Shown: positions 51,711 to 60,793 of the stretch, one piece after another
Position numbering within the stretch: position 1 is the stretch's first letter
How the letters are laid out: each line of letters begins with the position of its first letter
From: Agromyces albus
GTDB lineage: Bacteria; Actinomycetota; Actinomycetes; Actinomycetales; Microbacteriaceae
Reading direction: 5' to 3'
DNA: 64,000 bases
NCBI RefSeq assembly: GCF_030815405.1
Contig: NZ_JAUSWX010000001.1
Coordinates: 806,001-870,000, forward strand
Position numbers and translations under genes: made by a program
The notes under the pieces: generated by a model
Database searches by the model: none
The model's input: only the letters and a program-made list of their open reading frames with translations
Told to the model about the DNA's origin: nothing

Positions 51711-52618
51711 TGAAGAGGATCGTCCGTCTGAACGGTGAACGGTACGCTGCTCTCGAGTCGCGGTTGGATGGATTGACAGCCAGATTTGAGCTAAGGAATG
51801 TATTCAATCCGAGTGATGCGCGAATAGCGGGAAAAACCTACATTGCCTTTCGAGCGATACCAGCCGCCGGTGGTCGGGTGCGCGCATATCTCGCTTCTTG
51901 GAGCGAAGACGGATCTCATGAACTTGTTGACTTGACTGCCACAGCACGAGAACACGGGATTGCATTCATTGCGGATCCGAAACTGGTGGAACTCCGAGGT
52001 CAGCTCTACGTCACATTCAATACCGGCTTTTCGCCAGTGCATGACAACAGCATTTTTCTCCAGCGGGTCACGCCGGAGATTGGCGAGCCACAGTTCTGCG
52101 TACTGAGGCATCGCCAGCGCGTGGAGAAGAACTGGGCGTTCTACGTCGACCAGGCCGGACATCTTCGAGCGGTGTATGGGCTTGAACCGATCGCTCTCCT
52201 CCATCAGACTGACGGCGAACTCGGGCTCGGGGGCGATCTGATCTTTGAGCACTCGTCGCCTCATATCGTCCCTCAGACCGGACACTTGACGATTGGCACC
52301 CAGATGATAGTCGATGGGAACGACAGCGGCTTCCTGATTGCACATACCAAGGTTCATCTCGGACGGAAACGCGCATATGTAGGACGTGCGATCTCCCTTG
52401 ATCTTTCTGGAACCGGGCAACCGGTTTCTAAGAGCCGTGTGATCCTAATTGACTCTTACGCTGCGCTTATTCCGTCGCGGCAACGGCTGAACCCCAACTT
52501 GTTGTCGGCGACGTACTTTTCTGGGCTGCGCCGCGAAGCGGGGCACGTCATTATCGGCTACGGCGTAAGCGACGCCCGGGCGGCATTTGCCCGCACCGAA
52601 GAGAAGAGGCTCTGGTGA
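51710..52618 (+). CDS. Five-bladed beta-propeller protein, glycosidase-related
   Basis: This 302-residue soluble protein has repeated strand units: FNPSDARIAGKTYIAFRA, ADPKLVELRGQLYVTFNTG, EKNWAFYVDQAGHLRAVYGLEP. This layout resembles GH43/GH130-like propellers seen in polysaccharide loci. I do not see a sure catalytic set. ATG 51710 shares a base with the flippase stop, and its end overlaps the next gene, so it is an integral part of the operon. It could trim or phosphorolyse the glycan, or be non-enzymatic. Confidence 0.65.
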   Translation: MKRIVRLNGERYAALESRLDGLTARFELRNVFNPSDARIAGKTYIAFRAIPAAGGRVRAYLASWSEDGSHELVDLTATAREHGIAFIADPKLVELRGQLYVTFNTGFSPVHDNSIFLQRVTPEIGEPQFCVLRHRQRVEKNWAFYVDQAGHLRAVYGLEPIALLHQTDGELGLGGDLIFEHSSPHIVPQTGHLTIGTQMIVDGNDSGFLIAHTKVHLGRKRAYVGRAISLDLSGTGQPVSKSRVILIDSYAALIPSRQRLNPNLLSATYFSGLRREAGHVIIGYGVSDARAAFARTEEKRLW

Positions 52619-53415
52619 TCCGCACCTACTATTGGCAACCTCCCGTGAAGAGGATGGTGTTCGGTCGCCGCGGTGGATTCCGATACGGCAATGCTGGAGA
52701 TTCATATAATGTCGATCTCATTGGCTCGCGCTATCCGGGACCGGTCGAGAATGTCGAGGACGGCGGGAACCGGCTCCTTCTTGTCGGATCGATCGGCCAT
52801 CGTGTGCAGCCAGGAGACGTGCTCAGCGGTGTAGGAGTGAAGTCGTCCGAGATCGGTCAAGTTCGCGCCGATGGTGCTGAACTGCAGGGGGTGCGCGGCC
52901 CGTTGAGTCTCGAAGTGTTAAAGCGCGCGGGAATGCGCGATGACAACGTTATATTCATGGCGGACCCAGGCTTGCTTGTGGCTGAGGTGTTCCCCGAACT
53001 GCGTGGGATCACGCCGGTTCGAAACCGTGTGATATTCATCCCGCACTATCGAGAGCGGCACAGGTACCACTCCAACCGGCACTATCGTGTCGTGAACATT
53101 GATGCCCCGGCGAAGGAAGTAGCGCGAAGAATTGCTGAAGCTGAGGTCGTATACTCATCTTCGCTCCATGGGCTTGTTTGGGCGCACGCGATCGGCCGAC
53201 CAGCACGAAGCGTCGTCTCTCTGGCAGGCGAGGCTGCATTCAAGTACAACGACTATTTCGCGTCGATAGGCGCCACGTTCCGACCGGCTCGCTCAATCGA
53301 CGAGGCCCTGCGTGAGTCCCTCCCGCAGAGCCCCATTGACGTATCGTCAGTGGTGAAGTCGATCGTTCTTCCTTCACCATCTGAATTGCGTGCGCGCGGC
53401 ATCATGTCAGATTAG
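52615..53415 (+). CDS. Polysaccharide pyruvyl transferase family protein
   Basis: This 266-residue protein has GNAGDSYNVDLIGSRY, LLLVGSIGHRVQPGDVLSGVGVKSSE, VRGPLSLEVLKRAG, MADPGLLVAEVFPEL and YSSSLHGLVWAHAIGRPAR, the same signature set as the protein at 48638-49435. GTG 52615 overlaps the previous stop. It is the last gene of the low-GC cassette. Confidence 0.87.
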   Translation: MIRTYYWQPPVKRMVFGRRGGFRYGNAGDSYNVDLIGSRYPGPVENVEDGGNRLLLVGSIGHRVQPGDVLSGVGVKSSEIGQVRADGAELQGVRGPLSLEVLKRAGMRDDNVIFMADPGLLVAEVFPELRGITPVRNRVIFIPHYRERHRYHSNRHYRVVNIDAPAKEVARRIAEAEVVYSSSLHGLVWAHAIGRPARSVVSLAGEAAFKYNDYFASIGATFRPARSIDEALRESLPQSPIDVSSVVKSIVLPSPSELRARGIMSD

Positions 53416-53621
53416 GGATGCCCGGAAGGCATGCCTGACGCGGGTCTGCCGCGAAAGTGGCCTCGGTGTTTCGGTGCGGGGACAACTATCAGCGTCATGC
53501 CCTAGTGGCTCGCACGAATCCTCGGCCGTCGATGGCCGAGCCGATCGTGAATTGCCCTGGCTGTAGCGAAGCGTTCGCCTTCTCGAAAGGGTTCCGCGCA
53601 ATTGGCGTGCTGACGCCATGT

Positions 53622-53686
53622 TGCTCGATGGCAATCTAGGCATATCCCCGACCCCGAACCGCCGTCGTGCTCGATGGCCCTCTAGG
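53622..53686 (+). repeat. Pair of near-identical direct repeats before the acyltransferase gene
   Basis: TGCTCGATGGCAATCTAGG at 53622-53640 and TGCTCGATGGCCCTCTAGG at 53668-53686 differ at two bases and are 46 bases apart. The second lies 30 bases before the acyltransferase ATG and could contain its -10 (TAGGAT at 53683). The rest of 53416-53715 shows no gene. Confidence 0.55.
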
Positions 53687-53715
53687 ATTCCAATCGGACC
53701 ACGAGGGGGAAACCG

Positions 53716-55740
53716 ATGAAGCTGACGACGGCGATCACTCAGGGAGTGCGACCTGAGATCCAAGCGCTACGGGCCATCGCGGTCCTGCTCGTCCTGATCT
53801 ACCACTTCTGGCCGACGTCCCTGCCGGGTGGGTACGCGGGCGTCGACGTCTTTTTTGTGATCAGCGGGTTCCTGATCACCTCTCATCTGCTGCGCGAGGT
53901 GACCCGGACTGGGACGGTGAAGCTGGGACAGTTCTGGGCTCGGCGTGCTCGTCGACTGCTACCCGCCTCGCTCCTCGTGATCGTGGTGTCAGCGGTCGGG
54001 ACGATCCTCGTTGCGCCGATAACGTTCTGGCAGGAATGGTTCAAGCAGATCGGTGCCGCGGTCGGTTACGTTCTGAACTGGCTCCTCGCCGTGGACTCTG
54101 TCGACTACCTGGCCGCCGAGAACAAAGCGTCCCTCGTTCAGCACTACTGGTCGTTGTCCGTCGAGGAACAGTTCTACTTGGTGTGGCCGCTCCTGATCAT
54201 CCTCGGCGTCTGGCTGGCGCGGAAGGGCCTCGCGCGTCACAAGGTGCTGGCAGTGATCCTCGCTGGCGTCACCATCGCGTCGTTCGTTGCCTCGGTGGTG
54301 TTGACCGTGTGGAATCCCGCTGAGGCGTACTTCGTGACGCCAACCCGTGCCTGGGAGTTCGGGCTCGGCGGGCTTTTGGCCTTCCTGCCCGCCCTCGCGT
54401 CGACCGCAGCTCGTTCCGTCGTCGCGTGGGCAGGATTCGCGGGGCTACTCGCGACGGGCCTGCTGTACACATCAGCGACACCGTTCCCCGGGTACGCTGC
54501 CCTGCTCCCGGTCCTCGCGACCGCCGCAGTCATCTGGGCCGGAGTGACCCCGGAGCGTTGGTCGCTCGCGCAGCTTTCCCGATTCCGCCCAATCCAATAC
54601 GTCGGCGATATCTCCTACTCGCTGTACCTCTGGCACTGGCCGCTCATCGTTCTCGTCCCGTTCGCGCTCGGCCGCGCTCTCAGCCCCATCGACTCGTGGC
54701 TGCTGTTCTTCGTGTCCTTCGCGCTGGCGGCAATCACGAAACGTTTCGTCGAGGATCCGGGCCGCTCAGCAGAGCTCCTCACGAGCCGCCGTCCGGCGTT
54801 CACATTCTCTCTCGTGGCGGCCAGCATGGTCGTTGCGCTGGCCGTTCCCGCAGGAGGCTTCGCCTACGCCCGGGCCGAGAGGATTCAAGGCACAGAACAG
54901 GTCGCCGCGCTCCTTGAAGCCCCGCCCGCATGCCTTGGGGCTGACGTGATGGCGGCGACCGACTGTGTTGCGCCACTCGGCGAGGAATTCGTTCCGAACC
55001 TCGCAGCACTCAAGACCGACAATGGCAACGCGTACCGCTGCTACTCGAACAACCCGCAGAACGGCAAGCTCAAGTCGTGTACCTATGGCTCCGAACATCC
55101 TGATGCGACGCGGGTCGCGATCACGGGCGACTCTCACGGTGCCCTGCTCCTCCCAGCCCTCCTTCCACTGTTCGAGGATTTGAACTGGAACGTCGATACG
55201 TACGTCTCGCGTGGCTGCACTTGGGGCATCGCCACACTTGACGCGCGCTGCCGCGACTACGCGACGGCCATGCAGGAGCGATTCGAGTCAGGCGAATACG
55301 ACATCATCATCACGACCGCGTCGCGAGGACGCGACACCACCGATGCCGATGCTCGAGAGTTCGCTGAGGCGCGCGCCGTCGTGTGGGCGCCGGTCATCGC
55401 TATAGGCACCGACGTCGTCGCGATCGGTGACAACCCACTCGTCCCTGCTGGCATGGCGGACTGCGTCATAGAACGGCCTGTCGACGCCGTACGCGGTGAG
55501 GCGTGTGTACTCCCAGAAGATCGAGCGACCACGCCTCCAGACTCACTCCGTCTCGCCGTCGAGCTCGAACCGCGCGCGCACTACATAAGCACGACCGACC
55601 TCTATTGCGCGGAGGGTGGATGCCCCATGGTGATCGGCAACGTCGTGGTCTATCGAGATGAGCACCACATTTCAGCGACCTATGCGCGAACGGTCGGGCC
55701 GCACTTGGTCTCGCGCATGGCAACGGCCGGTGTTGGCTAG
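53716..55740 (+). CDS. Acyltransferase 3 family membrane protein with C-terminal SGNH domain
   Basis: This 674-residue OafA-type O-acyltransferase has ten or so membrane helices in residues 15-385. The acyltransferase motif is RPEIQALRAIAVLLVLIYHFWP with the catalytic histidine, then GGYAGVDVFFVISGFLIT and WSLSVEEQFYLVWP. The periplasmic SGNH domain (about 430-674) has ITGDSHGALLLPALL with the nucleophilic serine and DEHHIS near the end. It acetylates or acylates the exopolysaccharide. GC content is back to the genomic style here. Confidence 0.92.
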   Translation: MKLTTAITQGVRPEIQALRAIAVLLVLIYHFWPTSLPGGYAGVDVFFVISGFLITSHLLREVTRTGTVKLGQFWARRARRLLPASLLVIVVSAVGTILVAPITFWQEWFKQIGAAVGYVLNWLLAVDSVDYLAAENKASLVQHYWSLSVEEQFYLVWPLLIILGVWLARKGLARHKVLAVILAGVTIASFVASVVLTVWNPAEAYFVTPTRAWEFGLGGLLAFLPALASTAARSVVAWAGFAGLLATGLLYTSATPFPGYAALLPVLATAAVIWAGVTPERWSLAQLSRFRPIQYVGDISYSLYLWHWPLIVLVPFALGRALSPIDSWLLFFVSFALAAITKRFVEDPGRSAELLTSRRPAFTFSLVAASMVVALAVPAGGFAYARAERIQGTEQVAALLEAPPACLGADVMAATDCVAPLGEEFVPNLAALKTDNGNAYRCYSNNPQNGKLKSCTYGSEHPDATRVAITGDSHGALLLPALLPLFEDLNWNVDTYVSRGCTWGIATLDARCRDYATAMQERFESGEYDIIITTASRGRDTTDADAREFAEARAVVWAPVIAIGTDVVAIGDNPLVPAGMADCVIERPVDAVRGEACVLPEDRATTPPDSLRLAVELEPRAHYISTTDLYCAEGGCPMVIGNVVVYRDEHHISATYARTVGPHLVSRMATAGVG

Positions 55741-56139
55741 CAGCCACGCATGCCAGTAATCGACATGGAGCGCGTGCGGCGTGGCGTCGTCGTCTTCCCG
55801 TTCTCATCGTCGATGACGGGCGGGCTGTCCGTCGAGCCGCGGAGCGGTTCCAATGCTCGGCGGCGACGGCGTCGCAGTGGTCTCGTCGTAACCGGGCTGC
55901 CGATCGCTCGGCACCGGGGTGGGCACACTCAGTTCGGGGGACACTACTGAGTCAGTTGGCAATCCTCGCGCATCTTGCCTTCGACGAAGACGACCCGTTC
56001 ACGCAATGGAAACACGGCGACTAACGTTCACCTGTGAGTCTGCCGTAAGGTCGAAGTACGCCGACGTGAAAGTCCGCCTTCTTCAAGCTCGGGGGACGCG
56101 AATCAACGTGAATCACTTCTGCAAACCGGGGGAAGTCAA
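55741..56139. other. Intergenic stretch without a convincing gene
   Basis: Short frames exist on both strands (for example 55750-55950 on plus and 55737-55928 on minus), but both are Arg-rich and lack ribosome-binding sites, so I do not call them. It must carry the promoter of the next small gene. Confidence 0.5.
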
Positions 56140-56379
56140 ATGACTCGCAAATTTCTTGCCGCTCTACTGTTGGCGCTGACGGCCGTCATCGCGCTTCCGA
56201 CCATCGCCAACGCCGCCGGCGACGACGAGGCAGGCAGCGCTGTCACACGCACAGACTCCTTGGTGCTCTTCTCCCAGGGGCCGATGCTCGCAGTGTGGGT
56301 CGGCGCGGGCGCGCTCGTGCTTTCCGTTGCCTTCGTCGCCGTCATGATCAGTGTGCGTCGGAGCCGCGCTGCAGTCTGA
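56140..56379 (+). CDS. Small secreted/membrane protein (79 aa)
   Basis: This protein has a signal peptide (MTRKFLAALLLALTAVIALPTIANA), a short exposed segment of about 25 residues, then one membrane helix (MLAVWVGAGALVLSVAFVAVMI) and a basic tail. No domain is recognised. GGGGGAAG precedes the ATG and a strong hairpin follows, so it is a separate one-gene transcript. The layout suggests a small envelope protein. Confidence 0.75.
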   Translation: MTRKFLAALLLALTAVIALPTIANAAGDDEAGSAVTRTDSLVLFSQGPMLAVWVGAGALVLSVAFVAVMISVRRSRAAV

Positions 56380-56398
56380 CCGAGGGGCACCGCCGCCC

Positions 56399-56432
56399 CA
56401 GAAGGCCCGGACGACAGAGTCCGGGCCTTCTG
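56399..56432 (+). terminator. Strong hairpin terminator
   Basis: CAGAAGGCCCGGAC at 56399-56412 and its exact inverse at 56419-56432 form a 14-base stem with a six-base loop, 20 bases after the small gene. The following sequence has few T residues, so it may be of the actinobacterial T-poor type. Confidence 0.75.
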
Positions 56433-56478
56433 CCTGTCCCAGACATCAACGATTCATCTCGAGCGCACAAGGAGTGCA

Positions 56479-56961
56479 ATGCGCATCTCGGTCATCGGTT
56501 GCGGGTATCTCGGCACCGTCCACGCTTCGGCGATGGCCGCGCTCGGGCATGACGTGATCGGCATCGACGTCGACGACCACAAGATCGGCGAACTCGCGCA
56601 GGCTGGCCCGCCGTTCTTCGAGCCGGGCCTTCCCGAGATCCTCACCTCCGCGACCGCGACGGGCCTGCTGCGCTTCAGCACTGACCTGGCGGATGCCGCG
56701 GGCGCCGGGGTGCACTTCGTCGCCGTCGGCACGCCGCAGACACGCGGAACGGACGCGGCCGACCTGCGCTACGTCGACGCGGCGATCGAGTCGCTGCTCC
56801 CGCACCTCGCGCCCGGTGCGCTGGTCGTGGCAAGAGCACCGTGCCTGTCGGCACGGCGGCGCGCCTCGCCGCCCGCATCGCAGAGTGCGCGCCCAAATAC
56901 CGCGACCTCGCGGGCTTGGCGCGCCGCGGGATGGCGGTATCAGGGGCTCGGGCGCCCGTAG
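56479..56961 (+). pseudogene. Disrupted UDP-glucose 6-dehydrogenase
   Basis: The first 115 residues or so match the intact enzyme at 59488 almost word for word (MRISVIGCGYLG, HASAMAALGHDVIGIDVDD, PPFFEPGLPEILTSATATG). Near 56826 one base is missing compared with the paralogue, and the frame reads nonsense where GKSTVPVGTAARLA should be. After a short stretch the sequence jumps to the very C-terminus, AWRAAGWRYQGLGRP and stop. The frameshift and an internal deletion of nearly 300 residues remove the catalytic half. Confidence 0.9.
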
Positions 56962-57395
56962 TGGGAGTGCCGGGGCGTTCGGAGTGCGAGGGCGCTGTAG
57001 CCGATCGCGGCGCCGATGACCGTGCCGATCGTGTTCGCCAGCACGTCGAGCGCGCTCGGGAAGCGCGCAGGGAGCAGCAGCGACTGCCCGAGTTCGATCA
57101 CGACGCTCGCACCGGCCCCCGCGAGCACGGCGAGCCAGACTCGCCGCCGTCCTGTGGCGAAGACCGCGAGCGCCCCGAACGGCACGAACAGCGCGATGTT
57201 GGCCCCGAACTCGATGAAGTCGTAATTGAACCAGTCGGGCACGCCACGCCGGTGCAAGGCCGCCAAGGCCCGCCAGATCAACGGCGCTGCGCCCCGGTCG
57301 ACCGGCGTCGGGAAGAATCCGACGACCGCGGTGAGCGCGCCGTAGATCACGAGCGCGACGGCGGCCGGGCGGCGCATGCTCGCATCGATGGTCAT
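56940..57395 (-). CDS. VanZ-like family membrane protein
   Basis: This 151-residue protein has four membrane helices and the VanZ-type motifs FNYDFIEFGANIALFVPFGAL and ELGQSLLLPARFPSALDVLANTIGTVIGAAIGY. ATG 57395 lies six bases after TAGGCT (57407-57402 on minus), the leaderless pattern; GTG 57401 is the alternative. Its end overlaps the 3' end of the dehydrogenase pseudogene on the other strand. Function is not known beyond the association with glycopeptide response in other bacteria. Confidence 0.85.
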   Translation of the reverse strand: MTIDASMRRPAAVALVIYGALTAVVGFFPTPVDRGAAPLIWRALAALHRRGVPDWFNYDFIEFGANIALFVPFGALAVFATGRRRVWLAVLAGAGASVVIELGQSLLLPARFPSALDVLANTIGTVIGAAIGYSALALRTPRHSHYGRPSP

Positions 57396-57472
57396 CGCCA
57401 CAGCCTACGAGCAGTGTGTGACGACCTTGTGAAGATCCTGCGACGCGACCGCAGCCATGCGAGAGTGGCAAC

Positions 57473-58654
57473 ATGAGCGCTGACGCGTCTGGACTCGTTT
57501 CGACGGCACGAATGCCGCGGCGCATCGACGGTGTCGACGCGGCCCGCGGCCTCGCGCTCATCGGCATGTTCATCGCACACGTGGCACCCGACGTCGATGC
57601 GCTCACCGCCGCGGAGTTCCTCGCCCTCGCCGATGAACGCCCCCGTCTGCTCTTCGCCCTCACCGCTGGCATCGGCCTCGGATTCATGTCGGGTGGCATG
57701 CGGCCCATCAGCGACGGCCGCGGCGATCTACGCAGGCAGATCGCCGTGCGTGCCGTCATCCTCATCGCGCTCGGCATGCTCATCTGGTCAACGCTGAACC
57801 CGCTCGTGTTCATCATCCTCGACGTCTACGGCGTCGCCTTCCTCGTGATGCTGCCCCTCCTCTTCGTCTCGCGGCGCGTCACGCTCGGCGCGGGCATCGT
57901 GCTGCTCGCCGTGACCCCGGCAGTCGCCTCGATCGGCGCACACAGCGAGTTCGTGAACGCGGTGCGACGGACTCCGCTGAAGTTCCTCGCCGACTGGGCG
58001 GTCGGTGGTGCCTACCCCGTGATCGTGTGGGTCTCCGTGATGCTCATCGGCCTCGCGCTCGCCCGTTACGACCTCACGTCGGGTCGAGTGATCGGCGTCG
58101 CCGCGCTCGCCGGCACCGCAGCGGCATCCGTGTTCCTGCCGATCTCGAGACTGCTGCCCGCACCCGAGATCGTCGCCGAGATGGCCTGGTCGGTGCCGCT
58201 GCGCGCCTCGCTCGAGACGCTCGGCAATGTCGGCGTGGGCGTGCTCACCGTTGCTGCGATGCTCACGCTGACCGCCCTCGCCAGGCCGGTCGTGCGCCGG
58301 GTGGCCGGCACGCTGCTGTCGCCGATCACCGCGATGGGGTCGATGCCGCTCAGCATCTACACGATCCACCTCGTCATCATCGGGCTGGCCGTGCGCGAGG
58401 AAGACGGTGTCATCACCGACGACTCGTGGCCGCTCCTCATCGGGCTCATCGTGGGTTCGATGCTGTTCGCGTGGCTGTGGCGCCGCTACCTCGGACGCGG
58501 CCCGCTCGAGCGCATACTACGCTGGGCGAGCGGCCGGAGCCGCGCCACGGCCGACAGCCGAGCCACGGCCGAGAGTCGCGCGAGTCGCGAGAGCTCTGAC
58601 GCCCCGCCTGCGAGCCAACCCACCCGCCTCCCCAGATTGAATGGAGACCCGTGA
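57473..58654 (+). CDS. Multi-pass membrane protein, DUF418/heparan N-acetyltransferase-like
   Basis: This 393-residue protein has about ten membrane helices. The start RRIDGVDAARGLALIGMFIAHVAP resembles the DUF418/DUF1624 acyltransferase-like group, in which a conserved histidine follows the first helix. A late helix pair, SMPLSIYTIHLVIIGL, also fits. The C-terminal tail is a low-complexity Arg/Ala/Ser repeat (ATADSRATAESRASRES). It may modify a glycan or lipid. Its last bases overlap the next start. Confidence 0.7.
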   Translation: MSADASGLVSTARMPRRIDGVDAARGLALIGMFIAHVAPDVDALTAAEFLALADERPRLLFALTAGIGLGFMSGGMRPISDGRGDLRRQIAVRAVILIALGMLIWSTLNPLVFIILDVYGVAFLVMLPLLFVSRRVTLGAGIVLLAVTPAVASIGAHSEFVNAVRRTPLKFLADWAVGGAYPVIVWVSVMLIGLALARYDLTSGRVIGVAALAGTAAASVFLPISRLLPAPEIVAEMAWSVPLRASLETLGNVGVGVLTVAAMLTLTALARPVVRRVAGTLLSPITAMGSMPLSIYTIHLVIIGLAVREEDGVITDDSWPLLIGLIVGSMLFAWLWRRYLGRGPLERILRWASGRSRATADSRATAESRASRESSDAPPASQPTRLPRLNGDP

Positions 58655-59409
58655 GCCCTCGACTCATCGCCTTCGACCTCGACGACACCCTCGCGCCGTC
58701 GAAATCACCGCTCGAACCCGCCATGGTCGACGCCCTCATCAGATTGCTCGACGTCGTCGACGTGTGCATCATCTCGGGTGGCCACTTCGGGCAGTTCAGT
58801 GCCCAAGTGCTCGATCGGCTCGGCGACGGGGCATCCGCTCGCTTCGAGCGCCTCCACCTCATGCCGACGTGCGGCACGCAGTACCTGCGATTCGTGGGTG
58901 GTGAGTGGCGCGAACAGTATGCCGAGACGCTGACCGACGATGAGAAGAGCAGGGCGCTCACCTCGGTCGAGGGCCACGCACGCGCACTCGGGTACTGGGA
59001 GACGCAGACTTGGGGCCCCGTTCTCGAGGACCGAGGATCACAGGTGACGTTCTCGGCCCTCGGCCAGGCGGCGCCCGTCGTCGCCAAGGCGGCTTGGGAC
59101 CCGAGCGGCGAGAAGAAGTCGGTGCTCCGCGACGCCGTAGCGGTCGACCTTCCCGACCTCGAGGTGCGCTCGGGCGGCTCGACCTCGATCGACATCACGA
59201 GACTCGGAGTCGACAAGGCGTATGGCATGCGAAAGCTCGCCGAAGCCACCGGGGTGCCGCTCTCCGACATGCTGTTCGTCGGCGATCGGCTCGACCCGGC
59301 AGGCAACGACTACCCGGTCAAGGTGCTCGGAGTAGCCTGTGTCGCGGTCGAGGGGTGGGAGGCCACCGTCGACGTCATCGACGAGCTCGTCGAGGCGAAG
59401 GCGGCATAG
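58651..59409 (+). CDS. HAD-superfamily hydrolase (type IIB, sugar-phosphatase-like)
   Basis: This 252-residue phosphatase has motif I FDLDDTLAPSKSP with the nucleophile aspartate, motif II IISGGHFGQF, the Lys in VDKAYGMRKL, and motif III LFVGDRLDPAGND. The C2B cap lies between about residues 80 and 190. This group includes phosphomannomutase-type and sugar-phosphate phosphatases. GTG 58651 overlaps the previous stop codon. Its place before UDP-glucose dehydrogenase suggests sugar metabolism for the polymer. Confidence 0.85.
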   Translation: MSPRLIAFDLDDTLAPSKSPLEPAMVDALIRLLDVVDVCIISGGHFGQFSAQVLDRLGDGASARFERLHLMPTCGTQYLRFVGGEWREQYAETLTDDEKSRALTSVEGHARALGYWETQTWGPVLEDRGSQVTFSALGQAAPVVAKAAWDPSGEKKSVLRDAVAVDLPDLEVRSGGSTSIDITRLGVDKAYGMRKLAEATGVPLSDMLFVGDRLDPAGNDYPVKVLGVACVAVEGWEATVDVIDELVEAKAA

Positions 59410-59487
59410 CGGGCCCATTCGAAGGCTCGTAGTGGACAATTGACACGCCTGTGTGCACGCGCGGGCACGACTTCTCAAAGGAGCACT

Positions 59488-60789
59488 ATGCGAATCTCGG
59501 TGATCGGTTGCGGCTATCTCGGTGCCGTGCACGCCTCGGCGATGGCCGAACTCGGCCACGAGGTGATCGGCATCGACGTCGACGAGCGCAAGATCGCCGC
59601 GCTCGCCGCGGGGCGCCCGCCGTTCTTCGAGCCCGGCCTCCCCGAGATACTCACCTCGGCCACCGCGACCGGCAGGCTGCGGTTCAGCACCGACATCGCG
59701 GATGCCGCGGGCGCCGAGGTGCACTTCCTCGCGGTCGGCACCCCGCAGACCGCCGGCACCAATGGCGCCGACGTCTCGTACGTCGACGCCGCGTTCGAGG
59801 GGCTGCTCCCGCATCTCGCCGAGGGCGCTCTCGTCGTCGGCAAGAGCACCGTGCCGGTCGGCACCGCCGCGCGCCTCGCCGGCCGGCTCGCTGAGGCGGC
59901 GCCGCACGCGAGCCTGGCATGGAACCCCGAGTTCCTGCGCGAGGGGTTCGCGGTGAAAGACACGCTCGAGCCCGATCGACTCGTCTACGGCGTCGCGCAC
60001 GATCACGTGACATCCGTGCTCGACCAGGTCTACCGGGCCGCCATCGAGGCCGGCACCCCGCGTCTCGTCACCGACTACGCGACCGCGGAGCTCGTGAAGG
60101 TCGCGGCGAACGCCTTCCTCGCTACCAAGATCAGCTTCATCAACGCCATGTCCGAGATCGCCGACGCCACCGGAGCGGATGTCACGGCCCTCGCCGACGG
60201 GATCGGGCACGATGCGCGCATCGGCCGGCGCTTCCTCAACGCGGGCATCGGGTTCGGGGGCGGCTGCCTGCCCAAGGACATCCGGGCGTTCACGGCCCGC
60301 GCCGAAGAGCTCGGTCGCGGCGATTCGCTCGAGTTCCTGAAGGAGGTCGACACGATCAACCTCAGGCAGCGACGGCGAGTGGTCGACCTGGCCGTCGCCG
60401 CGCTCGGGGGATCGGTGCATCGCTCGAAGATCGTCGTGCTCGGCGTCACGTTCAAGCCCGAGTCCGACGATGTGCGCGACTCGCCTGCGCTCGATGTCGC
60501 CGTGCAGCTCAAGGGCCTCGGGGCAGAGGTGGTCGCAACCGATCCCGAGGGAATCGAGAACGCCCGCGCGCGGCATCCGCAGCTCACGTACGTCGAGTCG
60601 ACCCGCGAGGCGCTGCGCGGCGCCGACCTCGTCGTGCTCGCGACCGAGTGGCGCGAGTACCGCTCGCTCGATCCCGTCGAGACTGCCCGGCTCGCCGGCA
60701 ACCCGCACATCATCGACGGCCGGAACGTGCTCGATCCTGCCGCATGGCGAGCGGCCGGCTGGACCTACCGGGGTCTCGGGCGTCCCTGA
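59488..60789 (+). CDS. UDP-glucose 6-dehydrogenase
   Basis: This enzyme oxidises UDP-glucose twice to UDP-glucuronate, a likely acidic building block of the polymer. The 433-residue protein has the NAD motif ISVIGCGYLGAVHA, VGKSTVPVG, EFLREGFAVKDTLEPDR, the catalytic Cys260 in GFGGGCLPKD, and VLGVTFKPESDDVRDSPA. AAAGGAG precedes ATG 59488. A broken paralogue lies 2.5 kb upstream. Confidence 0.95.
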   Translation: MRISVIGCGYLGAVHASAMAELGHEVIGIDVDERKIAALAAGRPPFFEPGLPEILTSATATGRLRFSTDIADAAGAEVHFLAVGTPQTAGTNGADVSYVDAAFEGLLPHLAEGALVVGKSTVPVGTAARLAGRLAEAAPHASLAWNPEFLREGFAVKDTLEPDRLVYGVAHDHVTSVLDQVYRAAIEAGTPRLVTDYATAELVKVAANAFLATKISFINAMSEIADATGADVTALADGIGHDARIGRRFLNAGIGFGGGCLPKDIRAFTARAEELGRGDSLEFLKEVDTINLRQRRRVVDLAVAALGGSVHRSKIVVLGVTFKPESDDVRDSPALDVAVQLKGLGAEVVATDPEGIENARARHPQLTYVESTREALRGADLVVLATEWREYRSLDPVETARLAGNPHIIDGRNVLDPAAWRAAGWTYRGLGRP

Positions 60790-60793
60790 GTCG

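Noticed and set aside
55750..55950. Plus-strand 66-codon frame after the acyltransferase
   Set aside because: No ribosome-binding site, Arg-rich composition, and an equally good frame on the other strand.
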